DNA of 64,000 nucleotides from Chloroflexota bacterium (GTDB taxonomy: Bacteria > Chloroflexota > Anaerolineae > Anaerolineales > Villigracilaceae). The position numbers and the translations under genes are program-made. Below, one piece after another: positions 16,392 to 26,257 of the stretch (the stretch's first letter is position 1; each line of letters opens with the position of its first letter). The DNA is taken from assembly GCA_021787595.1 (NCBI GenBank), contig JAJYLQ010000006.1, positions 114,576 to 178,575 of the forward strand, read 5' to 3'. Under the pieces are notes generated by a model. That model ran no database searches and was not told where the DNA came from. It saw only the letters and a program-made list of their open reading frames with translations.

Positions 16392-18305
16392 CTATCTCGT
16401 ATTTGATTCCATCTCGAGGATGGCTTTAGCGACTTCTTCAACCGCCACACGCTGCTTCCGGTACAAATCCGCTTCGGACATGGCCAGTCGGCCAGCCACT
16501 TCGCGGACCTTGCGCCCTTCGATAAATTTCATTTCGAGAATGTTATATAGAATCCATTCCGTTGTAAAGCGCCGTTCGCCTTCCGGCCTGACGTGATCCA
16601 CGGCCTTTCTCAATAACGCGCGCAGCGCATTCGCTGCGTTACCATCATATTCATGCGCCATCTCCTGGACCACTTGCAGGCGCATGAGCGGACTATTCGT
16701 CAGTTTTGGGCCGCCCCAATAATGTGTCAGCGCATCTTTGACCCAATTGGCAAGGTCAGCCTCCGGCGGCAGGGCTTCATTCAGAATGCTCGCGCGGGAA
16801 TCATAACGTCCTGCGGCGCGCATGCGCTGGATCATGTCCACGCGGGGCTGCAAGTCTTCGAGGAAGCGGAACATGTGCTGCTGTAATTGCCGGTCTTCAA
16901 GCGCCAATGCGGCGCGGTCAGCCAAAAGCCACAAGGCATCACGCTGGTCGTGTTCCATGACCGGATGCTCGCTGTGAGCCACGCCGAGAATACCCAAAAG
17001 CGGCGGGACCTCGTCGCGATCCATATCGCCGCGCTTGCGCTGATGCAGCGGCAAAACCCAATACCTGCCCCAGACAAATTCGTGATGATGCGCGCCGTTG
17101 CCATTGCTCAACATCTCGAACGCGTTGGAAAGACCGTCCTGCCCAAGCATCGAGCGATTTCCAGCCATCACGATCAAAGACAAGTCGTCGCCATCCAGCG
17201 CGGCCACAAAGGCGGACGGCGATTGCATGTGATCGCGCACGGCGGCAAGGATCGCCTCCAGGAACTGCTGGAGGTCGCTTTGCGTGACCATGCGTTCCTC
17301 CATGTTCTGGAATATTTCGAGTTCCGCGCGGTCGCCTCCAAAGAAAAGATAACGTTCCCATAAGGGATAAAACAAGGTGATGGCATGTTCAAACAACAAA
17401 ACCGTCGCGGTCATGGTCAACGGGACGAAAGCCGAATAGGGATCGCCGACCAAAACCCCGAGGCGCCGAACAATGGTCATCAACCCCAGTGCCAGCGATG
17501 CGGTGACCGGCCCGCGCATGATCCATTTGAAGAGGCGGCTCTTCACAACGCGGTCAGGCCATGAGACGCCGAAAAACGCCACCGCGTAGGCCATGAGGAC
17601 AATCAACGCGCCGGCAAACACGTTGAGGATCGTGCTGATGCCCCAGAAGAAAAGCGGGAAACGGGCCGCGACGGAAGAGCCGTAAAGCAAATATGGATAA
17701 GAACCAAGCGCGGGAGCCGTCGCGCCGGCCATGAGATACAACATCCGGCGGCGGCCCAGGCGCGTCAACATGCGGGAATAGGCGCGCGCAAAATTGATTC
17801 CCGCCCAGATCATCGCCGCGACGTAGTAAACGGTAAAAAGCTCGGTCAAAAGAGTCCGCTGAAGATGAGGAGCCGGTTTGGCGTCCGGGAGAAGCGGACC
17901 CAGCAAAACTCCGAAGGCAAGCAGAACCAGGAAGCCCACCGAGACGACATACATCAGTCGAACAGCCAGCCGCCGTCGCCCGCGTGAAGGGCGCCCGGCA
18001 GTAACTAAAACCGCATCCGAAAGATGGACATACGCAGCGGGCAGGAAAACGATCCCCAGCCATTGCAGACGGAGGAGCAAATCAATTCCCCAATTCGGAA
18101 CCGTTTTATTTTGAAGCGCTTCCGTGGTGAATACAACCACCACGCATAACAAAATGATCGCAAACGAACGCGCGACCCGGTCCCGCAAGTTGAATGTCAG
18201 GGCATACAGGAATAACGAAAAAGCCGTGATGGCGATTCCCGCCGTCAGGATCTGGTTAAGCGTTTGGATCCCCGCCAATAAATTTTCGGTCCAACCGTTA
18301 AACAT
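16392..18305 (-). CDS. Membrane sensor with GAF-like domain and C-terminal helix-turn-helix
   Basis: A 637-residue protein. Residues about 15-330 hold some eight to nine hydrophobic segments, resembling the histidine-kinase 7TM input module. A GAF-like domain follows (about 350-490; VTQSDLQQFLEAILAAVRDH). No HisKA or HATPase motifs are present. Instead the C-terminus (about 530-637) contains a predicted HTH: FIEGRKVREVAGRLAMSEAD followed by LYRKQRVAVEEVAKAI. This suggests a one-component membrane regulator that could bind DNA directly, an inference without a characterised homolog that I recognise. It lies in a minus-strand run with the S1-domain and GNAT genes. Confidence 0.7.
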   Translation of the reverse strand: MFNGWTENLLAGIQTLNQILTAGIAITAFSLFLYALTFNLRDRVARSFAIILLCVVVVFTTEALQNKTVPNWGIDLLLRLQWLGIVFLPAAYVHLSDAVLVTAGRPSRGRRRLAVRLMYVVSVGFLVLLAFGVLLGPLLPDAKPAPHLQRTLLTELFTVYYVAAMIWAGINFARAYSRMLTRLGRRRMLYLMAGATAPALGSYPYLLYGSSVAARFPLFFWGISTILNVFAGALIVLMAYAVAFFGVSWPDRVVKSRLFKWIMRGPVTASLALGLMTIVRRLGVLVGDPYSAFVPLTMTATVLLFEHAITLFYPLWERYLFFGGDRAELEIFQNMEERMVTQSDLQQFLEAILAAVRDHMQSPSAFVAALDGDDLSLIVMAGNRSMLGQDGLSNAFEMLSNGNGAHHHEFVWGRYWVLPLHQRKRGDMDRDEVPPLLGILGVAHSEHPVMEHDQRDALWLLADRAALALEDRQLQQHMFRFLEDLQPRVDMIQRMRAAGRYDSRASILNEALPPEADLANWVKDALTHYWGGPKLTNSPLMRLQVVQEMAHEYDGNAANALRALLRKAVDHVRPEGERRFTTEWILYNILEMKFIEGRKVREVAGRLAMSEADLYRKQRVAVEEVAKAILEMESNTR

Positions 18306-18325
18306 AAAACCTTCCCAGAACCACT

Positions 18326-18862
18326 CTACTTAAGTGCCCTCGCAAAAAATAGAGCGACGTCTTGCGTCAAATAATAATGGTCATTATACCCGCAGAATTC
18401 ATAACCGTGCTTTTGTGCCAGGCGGATGGCCGGCTGATTCTTCGACTGCATTTCGAGGAACAAGCGGCGGTGGCCGCGTCCAAGGCCCCATTCCTGCGCG
18501 GCCTGCAAAAGGGCGCTCGCCACCCCGCGCCGCCTCCATGGCGGCGAAATGACCAGGTCGGTCACCCACGCCACGGATGCGGGCCGCTCCGTCAAACAGA
18601 GATAGCCAATCGGCTCGCCCGAAGCGATGGCCGTCAGCATCATGGCCTTCTTCGTCCATTCGTCAGCGAGCGAGAACGGATTATGAGGATACGCCAGCGG
18701 GATCGGGCGCGGCAAACGGACATCACGAAAGGTCGCGACGATTTGCCCCGCGTCGCGGCGTAAATCCAACTGCCAAACATATTCGCTGCTGATGGAATGA
18801 TCCAGCCCCATCAGGCGGGGAAGGTCAGATGCGATTGACGGACGAATTTGAATGGAAGACAT
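18326..18862 (-). CDS. GNAT family N-acetyltransferase
   Basis: A 178-residue acetyltransferase of the Gcn5-related fold. The acetyl-CoA-binding motif A is VTDLVISPPWRRRGVASALL (R/Q-x-x-G-x-G/A variant), followed by the RRLFLEMQSKNQPAIRLAQKHGYEFCGY strand-helix typical of motif B. The substrate cannot be assigned. It lies six bases downstream of the Ig-domain membrane protein gene and 21 bp ahead of the membrane regulator gene, in one apparent operon. Confidence 0.9.
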   Translation of the reverse strand: MSSIQIRPSIASDLPRLMGLDHSISSEYVWQLDLRRDAGQIVATFRDVRLPRPIPLAYPHNPFSLADEWTKKAMMLTAIASGEPIGYLCLTERPASVAWVTDLVISPPWRRRGVASALLQAAQEWGLGRGHRRLFLEMQSKNQPAIRLAQKHGYEFCGYNDHYYLTQDVALFFARALK

Positions 18863-18868
18863 AATTTC

Positions 18869-19549
18869 TTACTGACCCGCCACCCGGATTTGGATGATGC
18901 AGGGCGGCAAAGCGTTTCCCTGATTATCGGTGGCGACCAACCGGAGCTGGTAATCACCCGGGGTCAATGTGGAGGTATCCCAATCTCCAAGCGGGCCGTT
19001 GACCACCTCGCTGCGTCCGGCTGAGATCGTCGCCCATGTGGTGGAATTCAAGGGAGCAACTTCATATTTATAGAAGCCAAGATTTGGAGTATTGACCGTT
19101 CCCCGCAAAGTAACCTTGCCAGAGATCTGCGTCCCGGATTTGGGATCGGTAATGATCAATTCATCCGTGACACAGCCGCTGGTGTTGCTCAGTGTGGCAA
19201 CGGGACGCGGCGTGAGCGCGATCTGCGTGGCGAGTTCCGCGGAAATGGTCCCGGTCGGCGTGGCGAGCAGGTCAAGTGTTGGCGTGACGACAAAAAAGGA
19301 GGCTGGCAGACTGGGGATGATAAAAGATGCCGCCGTAAATTCTCCGCAGAACAAAATCACCACGAGCGCAACAAACGCAATTGCCTGTCCCATCCTCCGA
19401 AGCGCGAATTCCTTTTCGAGGCTGTAAACAGCCTCGCGCCATTCATTCCAGGAACGCCATAACCAGCGGAATGCGAACAGCGCGCCGATGGCCAGTACAA
19501 TATAGATCAGCACTTCATAAGTACTGAGGAACTGATAAATGATTGCCAT
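18869..19549 (-). CDS. Membrane protein with extracytoplasmic Ig-like domain
   Basis: Unrecognised 226-residue protein. Two hydrophobic segments (about 12-30 and 52-75) are separated by a charged cytoplasmic loop (RSWNEWREAVYSLEKEFALRR). A Thr/Pro/Ala-rich stretch leads to a C-terminal beta-rich domain (about 125-226): LIITDPKSGTQISGKVTLRG, then FYKYEVAPLNSTTWATI and DTSTLTPGDYQLRLVATDNQG. This pattern is common in Chloroflexota cell-surface proteins. Two cysteines (GCVTDE and PPCIIQ) could form a disulfide. Function unknown. Confidence 0.8.
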   Translation of the reverse strand: MAIIYQFLSTYEVLIYIVLAIGALFAFRWLWRSWNEWREAVYSLEKEFALRRMGQAIAFVALVVILFCGEFTAASFIIPSLPASFFVVTPTLDLLATPTGTISAELATQIALTPRPVATLSNTSGCVTDELIITDPKSGTQISGKVTLRGTVNTPNLGFYKYEVAPLNSTTWATISAGRSEVVNGPLGDWDTSTLTPGDYQLRLVATDNQGNALPPCIIQIRVAGQ

Positions 19550-19561
19550 ACCCAGACTTGC

Positions 19562-20398
19562 TTACAACTGTTGCAGCACGCCGCGGATCAGTTTTTCGAT
19601 TTTGGGTGTGATCATTTTCCCGGCTTCGATGACTTCTTCGTGCGTGGCGGCAGTGGAACCATCCAAATTGGCCTTGTTGCTGATGCCCGAAAAACCAAGC
19701 ACGCGCATGTTGCCATGACGGGCAACGATCACTTCCGGCACCGTGGACATTCCCACCGCGTCCGCGCCGGCCATTCGCAGAAAGCGCAAATCTGCGGGCC
19801 CCTCAAAAGATGGGCCGCTCAACCCCGCGTAGATGCCTTCGCGGAGAATGATGTTGTTTTTCGGAGCGGCATTACGCGCCAGCGCGCAGAGATCGCGGTC
19901 ATACGGTCTGCTCATATCCGGGAAACGCGGGCCGATCTCATCATAGTTCGGACCCATCAATGGATTGTGCCCCATCATGCCGAGGAAGTTAAGATTATCG
20001 CGGATGAGCATGACATCACCGGGAACATAATCGGGATTGACGCCTCCCGCGGCATTGGTGACGATCAAGATCCCGATGCCCAATCGCTGCATGACGCGGA
20101 TCGGCAGCGTGACCTGCGCCATGGAATAGCCTTCATAAAAATGGATGCGGCCCTGCATGACAAAAACCGTTTGGCCTTCCAGCTCGCCAATCACGATCCG
20201 GCCCGCGTGACCGAACACGGTCGAGACCGGAAAGTGCGGCAGATCGCCGAAAGGAATCGCGTCTGGTGATCGAACGGATTCCGCCAAATCGTTCAGGCCG
20301 GAGCCAAGGATGATCGCAACGCGCGGCCGCTTCGAGGTCCGCGCTCGAAGCGCGGCCGCGCTTTCATCTATTTGGTCCAGGGAAAAATGGGAAATCAT
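19562..20398 (-). CDS. punA: Purine nucleoside phosphorylase
   Basis: Trimeric-type PNP that splits purine nucleosides with phosphate to base and ribose-1-phosphate. The 278-residue length is normal. Family motifs are IILGSGLNDLAES (phosphate loop), FGHAGRIVIGELEG, MQGRIHFYEGYS, VTNAAGGVNPDYVPGDVMLI and the purine-binding AGADAVGMSTVPEVIVARH with SGISNKAN. Glu and Asn base-specificity residues of the 6-oxopurine type appear conserved (SGPSFEG; SNKAN). It is the first gene of the minus-strand block and is divergent from the HD-GYP gene. Confidence 0.95.
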   Translation of the reverse strand: MISHFSLDQIDESAAALRARTSKRPRVAIILGSGLNDLAESVRSPDAIPFGDLPHFPVSTVFGHAGRIVIGELEGQTVFVMQGRIHFYEGYSMAQVTLPIRVMQRLGIGILIVTNAAGGVNPDYVPGDVMLIRDNLNFLGMMGHNPLMGPNYDEIGPRFPDMSRPYDRDLCALARNAAPKNNIILREGIYAGLSGPSFEGPADLRFLRMAGADAVGMSTVPEVIVARHGNMRVLGFSGISNKANLDGSTAATHEEVIEAGKMITPKIEKLIRGVLQQL

Positions 20399-20729
20399 TC
20401 TGAAACTGCAACCTGTCCTGCGGGAAAATTTGGAGACAATTCTTCAGGAAAAAGAACTGCGACGGGATTATATCAGAAATAAATTTGACGGCCTGCGCCA
20501 GCCGATGAAACTGGCGCGAGACGCAGGAGGTTCGGAAATATCCCCGCATCCAAAATCAAATCTGTTCCCTCACTACAATACCTTTGCCAATGCGGTATCG
20601 GGAGCGGCGAACGTAGGGACAATTTGGCAAATTGTCCCACAAATGGCGAAGGCATTGTCACTATACATTTTTCTAAATTGCAAAAGGTAGATAAAAACCG
20701 CCTCTTATGCTATGCTAAGGCCAATTCTT
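20399..20729. other. Divergent intergenic region with a palindrome
   Basis: A 331-bp gap between punA and the HD-GYP gene. It contains GGGACAATTTGGCAAATTGTCCC, a near-perfect 23-bp palindrome at 20616-20638 of the REP type. The promoters of both genes must lie here, but no pair of convincing -35/-10 boxes was found. No RNA gene is evident. Confidence 0.6.
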
Positions 20730-22916
20730 ATGGGACAAGGTTCTTTCGTCACAAAATTCACCGGGGCATTCAAACACGCACACAAGAGGTCGGGTCAAAA
20801 TTTGGATGAGACGGCCCATTTCGAGTCCGGAGTTGAGCAGATCGAAATCCTGACGCGTCAACTGGAGGAGGAAAAGAGGCGCAATACCCAGCTGATTTTG
20901 CTGGGTGAGTTAAGCCGCCAGTTGGAGACTTTGCTCGATCAACCTGTGGCCGCGCAACTGGTCGTAAACACACTGGAGCGCGGCATCGCGTGTTCTTACG
21001 TTTGTTTATACGTGATCGATGTGGAGAGAAACGAGTTCGTGGTCATGGCTGCGGCAGGACAAATGACCCACCTCATTCCACCGGCCTATCGCCAAAACAT
21101 CAAACGCGGCATCATGGGACGGGCGGCTCGCTTACGAAAGACGCAGATAAGCAACGACACCCGGCTCGACCTGGACTATTTCCCATTCGAACACGAGATG
21201 AGTCTGTCAACTCTCGTGGTCCCGCTCATTCATAATGGTTATTTGCATGGTGTATTGGAAATAAGCGCCCAACAGGGAAATGCGTTCCACGGCACCGATG
21301 TTTCCCTGGCCGAGGCGGCGGTCGCCGAGCTGATGCGGGCCTGGGAGCGATCCCGCTATCAGCAGAATTTGACGGAGCTGATCCAGGCCGGTATCTCTCT
21401 TACCACAATGGTCGAGCCGCAGTCTGTTGTGCATGAGGTGGCTTCGATCACACGGCAAGCCTTGAGCGCCCGATTCGTTTACGTGATTTTGCTCGACCAA
21501 ATCGGCAACTTTAGCCAGCGGGCTTATTCGGGGCAAGCCCCCAAGCTCCTGAAGCATTTCGAAAACACCCCCCTTCAAAACAGCCTGATCCAATCAACGC
21601 TTAACGCCTCACAGCCGTTTCGCGTCCGGGATATTCGAAAATATCCGCTCACAGAAAACATAGAAATCGATCACAGCGGCCTGCGCAGCGCACTGGCGCT
21701 GCCCATCCGATTGCACCGTCTGAGCGTGGGTGCGATCCTGGCATTCGGCAAAGAGAATGAAATCTTTTTCACTGAAAACGATGAGTCGCTTGGAACCCTG
21801 CTCGCATCCCAGGCGGCAGCCGCATTGGAAAGCACATGGCTGTATCAGGAATTACGCAATACGTTGACCACCACCACACAGCTATATCAGGTCAGTTTCC
21901 AGATTTTACAAATCGAAGATCTGCGCGAGGCAGTCAAGCTTATCCTCGAAACAGCCTGCAAGGTGGCCAACGCGAGCGCTGCCGGTGTGGTACTGTTTAC
22001 GCCGGAAAAGAATGTCGACATCGAACTGGCGATGGACGCCAATGGGATTCAGAATAACACGGCGCATCCAACCAACCTGATCGAACAGGTGATGTCCAGT
22101 GGAACAAGCATCTTTCTGTCCGATCAAACTGCAACCCAGGTTTGCTTCCCGGTCCAGACCAACGTCAGAAGATACGGTGGATTATGGCTGAGAGTCTCGG
22201 AGACGCTGAATTACGATTCACGGCATACTGCCGCGCTGCAAACGCTGGTAAATCACCTGGAGCGCGCAATCCTGCTAAACGAGTCACGGATCCAGGCAAA
22301 ACAAATCGAAGAGGCCTACGAAGAATTGGAGATCACGTACGACCGCACGCTGGCCGCCCTCATGTCCGCGTTGGACGCGCGCGACCGCGAGACGGAGGGA
22401 CACAGTTTGCGCGTCAGCCGGATTGCAGGCTATCTGGGAGAACAAATGGGGCTGGACAGCCATCAACTCAAGGCGCTGGAGCGCGGCTCACTCCTGCACG
22501 ACATCGGGAAAATTGGCATTAGCGACACGATCCTGCACAAACCTGGTCCGCTGGATGACGAGGAATGGAAAATCATGCGCATGCATCCCGACATTGGCAA
22601 ACAAATCGTGGAGGACATTCCATTCCTGCAGGATACCCTGCCTGTGATCCGCTATCACCAGGAACGCTGGGATGGCAGCGGCTATCCTTTGGGGCTGAAA
22701 GACAAGGATATTCCACTGCTGGCGCGCATCTTTGCAGTCGCAGATGCGTTCGATGCGTTGACCAGCGACCGCCCCTACCGGCAAAAGATTCCACTGCCGG
22801 AAGCCGTGCAATTCCTGGAAGAACAATCAGGCATATTATTCGACCCTGAGGTCATTAACGCCTTCGACGAGATCATTACGAATGGGCGCCTTCCCAATTT
22901 CATGGCGCCGGATTAG
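20730..22916 (+). CDS. Triple-GAF HD-GYP c-di-GMP phosphodiesterase
   Basis: A 728-residue cytoplasmic sensor. After a short coiled coil (QIEILTRQLEEEKRRNTQ) three GAF domains occupy about 55-200, 215-360 and 375-510. A complete HD-GYP domain follows: HSLRVSRIAGYLGEQMG, HDIGKIGISDTIL, RMHPDIGKQIVEDI, RYHQERWDGSGYPLGLKD and ADAFDALTSDRPYR. All metal ligands and the GYP loop are intact, so hydrolysis of c-di-GMP is expected. The ATG at 20730 is used; an alternative ATG lies at 20712. The next gene, a GGDEF cyclase, starts two bases after the stop. Confidence 0.93.
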   Translation: MGQGSFVTKFTGAFKHAHKRSGQNLDETAHFESGVEQIEILTRQLEEEKRRNTQLILLGELSRQLETLLDQPVAAQLVVNTLERGIACSYVCLYVIDVERNEFVVMAAAGQMTHLIPPAYRQNIKRGIMGRAARLRKTQISNDTRLDLDYFPFEHEMSLSTLVVPLIHNGYLHGVLEISAQQGNAFHGTDVSLAEAAVAELMRAWERSRYQQNLTELIQAGISLTTMVEPQSVVHEVASITRQALSARFVYVILLDQIGNFSQRAYSGQAPKLLKHFENTPLQNSLIQSTLNASQPFRVRDIRKYPLTENIEIDHSGLRSALALPIRLHRLSVGAILAFGKENEIFFTENDESLGTLLASQAAAALESTWLYQELRNTLTTTTQLYQVSFQILQIEDLREAVKLILETACKVANASAAGVVLFTPEKNVDIELAMDANGIQNNTAHPTNLIEQVMSSGTSIFLSDQTATQVCFPVQTNVRRYGGLWLRVSETLNYDSRHTAALQTLVNHLERAILLNESRIQAKQIEEAYEELEITYDRTLAALMSALDARDRETEGHSLRVSRIAGYLGEQMGLDSHQLKALERGSLLHDIGKIGISDTILHKPGPLDDEEWKIMRMHPDIGKQIVEDIPFLQDTLPVIRYHQERWDGSGYPLGLKDKDIPLLARIFAVADAFDALTSDRPYRQKIPLPEAVQFLEEQSGILFDPEVINAFDEIITNGRLPNFMAPD

Positions 22917-22918
22917 CC

Positions 22919-24478
22919 ATGCTGTCGAAACCTTCCAAGCCGGGATTCATGCCATCAGAACATCGGATATCCGTGCGTCCTTCTGTCATTGCGAGCATGG
23001 TGGTGCTGGCGATCATCATCTTTTACGGGAGCGTGATCTGGCCGCAAAGCCCGACCGGCGCCATTGCAGTGACCGCTCTCGGCACCTTCGGGATTGTTTA
23101 TTTATTTGTCTTCAATTTCCTCCTGGTTCCTTCCCCCCATTTCCGCGACATTTATAACTGGCTCAACGCGATCCTTACCGCCGTTGGCCTCGCCGCGCTT
23201 ACCTTTTTGACCAGCAGCCAGCTCGCTCTTTACATCGCTGTCTTGTTGATCCTGGCAGCCATTACATCCTCCATCACCGCCGAGTGGGGGCCCGCTTACC
23301 TCCTGGTGATCCTGTCAACCACGCTTATCATGTTCTTCGAGCGCGAAAGGACAGTCCCAATGCGAAGCGGGATTTTCCACGTAAGCGCCGCAATCATCGC
23401 CCTGATCGCCGTCGAGACGATCAGGCAATTAAAGAACCTGTCGCGCGACCGAATCCGCAAGCTCGAAACGATCACCGAGTTCAGCCGCCAGATCGTCTCG
23501 TCGCTGGAGACCCAGCAGGTTTTGAAACTTCTCAACACGGCCCTGCGAAACGCGGTGGAGGCGGACACCTACTTCGTCGGCATGCGGGAAGGCGACGAAA
23601 TGCGTCTCGAACTGATCTATGACGATAAACAATATTACGAGAATCAACGCGTCAAGCTGGAAGGGACGCTCTCCGGCTGGGTATTCGAGAATCAACAGAG
23701 TCTTTTTCTTCCCGACCTCCGAAAAGACGTCAGCCTGCCCAGAGTGCGGCTCGTCCTGCTTGGAAAGCACAAAACGAGCCTCTCCTGGATGGGTGTCCCC
23801 ATGCGCGGCAACAGCGTGGATGGGATCCTCGTTATCGGCTCCTATCGCCCGAACGCGTTCGATCGCGCCGACCTGGAATTGCTCTCGAACCTGGCGCAAC
23901 ATGCGGCCCTCGCGCTCGACAACGCCTACCGCCACTCGCAGGTCGAACTTCAGGCTCACCTCGATAGCCTGACGGGCGTCTATAATCATGGCTATTTCCT
24001 AAAGCTTTTGAAAGAACAAGCCGATCAGGCCTTGCGCGATGAACAGCCGTTGAGTCTGATCATGCTCGATGTGGATTACTTCAAACAATACAACGATACA
24101 TACGGGCATCTCGCGGGAGACGAAATACTGACATCCTTGTGCGCCGCGATCAAACAGCACATCAAAACCTCGGATGCGGTTGGACGCTGGGGCGGCGAGG
24201 AATTTGTCATTTCCCTGCCCAACGCCAATGCCAATCAAGCCATACAAATCGCGCTCCGGATTCGCTCGACGTTGTCCACGCTGACCGTCCAAAATCACGG
24301 AAAGGATCCGATCTCCGTGCCCACCATAAGCCAGGGAATCGCACTTTTTCCGGATGAAGTCAATGAGGTGATCAAACTGGTGGACCTCGCTGACCGCCGT
24401 CTTTATATTGCAAAGGCACGCGGGCGGAATCAAATCGAGCCCTCTCCGGATCAAATGTGGCTGGACGAAATCGAATAA
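22919..24478 (+). CDS. Membrane GAF-GGDEF diguanylate cyclase
   Basis: A 519-residue protein with about six N-terminal transmembrane segments (residues 20-165), a coiled linker (ETIRQLKNLSRDRIRKLETI), a GAF domain (about 200-335) and a GGDEF domain (about 355-510). Motifs are DSLTGVYNHGYF, LDVDYFKQYND, and the active site VGRWGGEEFVISLP. No RxxD I-site is obvious five residues before GGEEF. It is translationally linked to the upstream HD-GYP gene, so the operon encodes opposing c-di-GMP activities under different sensory inputs. Confidence 0.93.
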   Translation: MLSKPSKPGFMPSEHRISVRPSVIASMVVLAIIIFYGSVIWPQSPTGAIAVTALGTFGIVYLFVFNFLLVPSPHFRDIYNWLNAILTAVGLAALTFLTSSQLALYIAVLLILAAITSSITAEWGPAYLLVILSTTLIMFFERERTVPMRSGIFHVSAAIIALIAVETIRQLKNLSRDRIRKLETITEFSRQIVSSLETQQVLKLLNTALRNAVEADTYFVGMREGDEMRLELIYDDKQYYENQRVKLEGTLSGWVFENQQSLFLPDLRKDVSLPRVRLVLLGKHKTSLSWMGVPMRGNSVDGILVIGSYRPNAFDRADLELLSNLAQHAALALDNAYRHSQVELQAHLDSLTGVYNHGYFLKLLKEQADQALRDEQPLSLIMLDVDYFKQYNDTYGHLAGDEILTSLCAAIKQHIKTSDAVGRWGGEEFVISLPNANANQAIQIALRIRSTLSTLTVQNHGKDPISVPTISQGIALFPDEVNEVIKLVDLADRRLYIAKARGRNQIEPSPDQMWLDEIE

Positions 24479-24480
24479 AA

Positions 24481-24507
24481 GCCCGGCTGAAGAGCCGGGC
24501 CTGTTTT
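24481..24507 (+). terminator. Rho-independent terminator after the GGDEF gene
   Basis: Stem GCCCGGCT/AGCCGGGC with a four-base loop, then CTGTTTTT. It also abuts the stop codon of the convergent threonine aldolase gene. Confidence 0.9.
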
Positions 24508-25544
24508 TAGTTCAAGACTTTCACAAACGCTTCGACAATTTTACCGACTGCCGCATCGTCAATCCAATAATGAGTCACCAGCCGGAAACGCCTGTCGGTA
24601 TCGGGGTCCAACAAAATGCCGCGTTCTTTCATCTTCTCTGTGACCTGGAACGCGTTCATCCGGGCGCCGTCTGCCAAATCGAAATAGATCATATTGGTGA
24701 ACGGCGTGCCCGCGTCCAAAACCAGACCCTCGACCTGCCTCAGGCCATCAGCCAATTTCTTCGCCCGCGCGTGATCCTCGCCCAGCCGCTTCGACATTTT
24801 TTCCAGCGAAATCAATCCGGCCGCGGCCAGCACGCCGACCTGACGCATTCCGCCGCCCAGCATTTTGCGAAGATGACGCGCTCGCGCAATGAATTTTTTC
24901 GATCCCACCAACATCGAACCGACCGGCGAACAAAGTCCCTTGCTGAGACAGAACATCACCGAGTCTGCCGGTTCGACTAATTCTTTGACCGAAACATTTT
25001 GCGCCGCGGCCGCGTTGAAAATCCGCGCGCCGTCAATGTGAAACAGCAAATGATTCCCGTGCGCCAGCTTCCCCACCGCGCGCGTGTATTCGACGGTCAA
25101 TGGAACGCCGCCGCAAACATTCTGTGTGTTTTCTATGCAAACCAGCCGCGTAATCGTGTGATGCACATTCTCGCTTTGGATCGCCGGGCGAATATCATCG
25201 AGCGCAAGCGTGCCATCAATTTGATTCTTTATCGCGTGTGGATAGATGCCGCCCAACGCGGCCATCCCGCCCGCCTCGTTGAGATAAACGTGCGAGCAGT
25301 CGCCGACGATTACTTCGTCGCCGCGCTGACAGTGGACGAGCAGCGCCAGCAAATTCCCCATCGTCCCCGAAGGAACGAAAAGCGAATCTTCCTTGCCGAG
25401 CATCTCCGCCGCTTTCTCCTGCAACTTGTTGACGGTCGGATCATCCATATAAACATCGTCGCCGACTTCAGCTTCAGCCATGGCTTCGCGCATTTCGGGC
25501 GTGGGTTTGGTGACGGTATCAGAACGAAGATCAATGAATTCCAT
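24507..25544 (-). CDS. ltaE: Low-specificity L-threonine aldolase
   Basis: PLP enzyme cleaving threonine or allo-threonine to glycine and acetaldehyde. The 345-residue product begins [19 protein letters not shown], as in the family. Further motifs are [32 protein letters not shown] and the PLP lysine in [14 protein letters not shown]. The annotated frame extends to 25619, but the ATG at 25544 has AAAGGA upstream and the family N-terminus. It converges on the GGDEF gene. Confidence 0.95.
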   Translation of the reverse strand: MEFIDLRSDTVTKPTPEMREAMAEAEVGDDVYMDDPTVNKLQEKAAEMLGKEDSLFVPSGTMGNLLALLVHCQRGDEVIVGDCSHVYLNEAGGMAALGGIYPHAIKNQIDGTLALDDIRPAIQSENVHHTITRLVCIENTQNVCGGVPLTVEYTRAVGKLAHGNHLLFHIDGARIFNAAAAQNVSVKELVEPADSVMFCLSKGLCSPVGSMLVGSKKFIARARHLRKMLGGGMRQVGVLAAAGLISLEKMSKRLGEDHARAKKLADGLRQVEGLVLDAGTPFTNMIYFDLADGARMNAFQVTEKMKERGILLDPDTDRRFRLVTHYWIDDAAVGKIVEAFVKVLN

Positions 25545-25602
25545 ATTGCTTTTCCTTTCGCAAGTAAAAAGAGAGAAGATAGAAGTGAGGAGCGAGATGA
25601 TG

Positions 25603-26220
25603 CTATTCTGCATCCACAAGATATTCTGCCGGGAATTCGTGAATAACTAATTTCGTCCCTGGCTCATTCTCGCCAACTTTTTTGGTTTTCAACCACGCAA
25701 TATAACCATTCAGCAGACGGCGAATTTCCTCGATTTGATTCCGCAGATCATCGTATAAAGTCATTGAACAATACTCCAAATCTTTTGACACAATTAACAT
25801 TACAGCGCAAAGTTAGAGCATTGAGGGTTCTGCTCATGGCTTTTCTACCGTTTTCGCCCTCATCTCCAACCCTTCCCCCGAATGGGGAAGGGAGTCTCCT
25901 CTCCCTTTGGGAGAGGGAAAGGGTGAGGGAGAATTGGCAGGGAACGATTGCTCGACCTTGCGCTGTAATATTAAATGGTTCAAAATTTCATCCAACGAAC
26001 CACGTGCATTGTAACAAAAGCGCACATTATCCATATAATAATATCGTCCCGCACCTTCCGCGATATTCGCACCAATGCTCTTGGACGAACGCCGCAATTG
26101 ATCGGAAAGTCCATACTTCTCTTCCTTTGGCATCAGAGGCAATAATTTCTTGTGAATATCCAACGACAACTGATGAGCCTTTTGCCATACTTTCAATTTC
26201 TCAAAACTCTGCTCAACCAT
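25603..26220 (-). pseudogene. Four-helix-bundle (23S rRNA IVS-type) protein gene split by a MITE
   Basis: The 5' part (26220 to 25971) encodes the usual start of this family: FEKLKVWQKAHQLSLDIHKK, then SDQLRRSSKSIGANIAEGAG and NARGSLDEILNHL. It is interrupted by MITE copy 2. Beyond the MITE the same gene resumes as IVSKDLEYCSMTLYDDLRNQ then IEEIRRLLNGYIAWLKTKK and ends at 25603. Removing the 173-bp MITE and one TTAA duplication joins the halves in frame as ILNHLIVSKDLEY, with no lost codon. The insertion is therefore recent. The last 20 or so residues ([20 protein letters not shown]) exceed the usual family end. Function of the family is unknown. Confidence 0.9.
25798..25970 (+). mobile_element. 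173-bp MITE, copy 2 (TTAA target duplication)
   Basis: Same 173-bp element as at 7937, flanked by TTAA at 25794-25797 and 25971-25974. It disrupts the four-helix-bundle gene; excising it with one TTAA restores the reading frame, which defines the exact element ends. Confidence 0.95.
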
Positions 26221-26257
26221 CGCGCCTCCTTGCCTCTCGCTTCTTACTTCTCACTTC

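Noticed and set aside
25834..25973. Protein-coding ORFs through the MITE copies (FLPFSPSSPTLPPNGEG type)
   Set aside because: The same sequence occurs in each transposed copy, without its own ribosome binding site; it is element sequence, not a gene.
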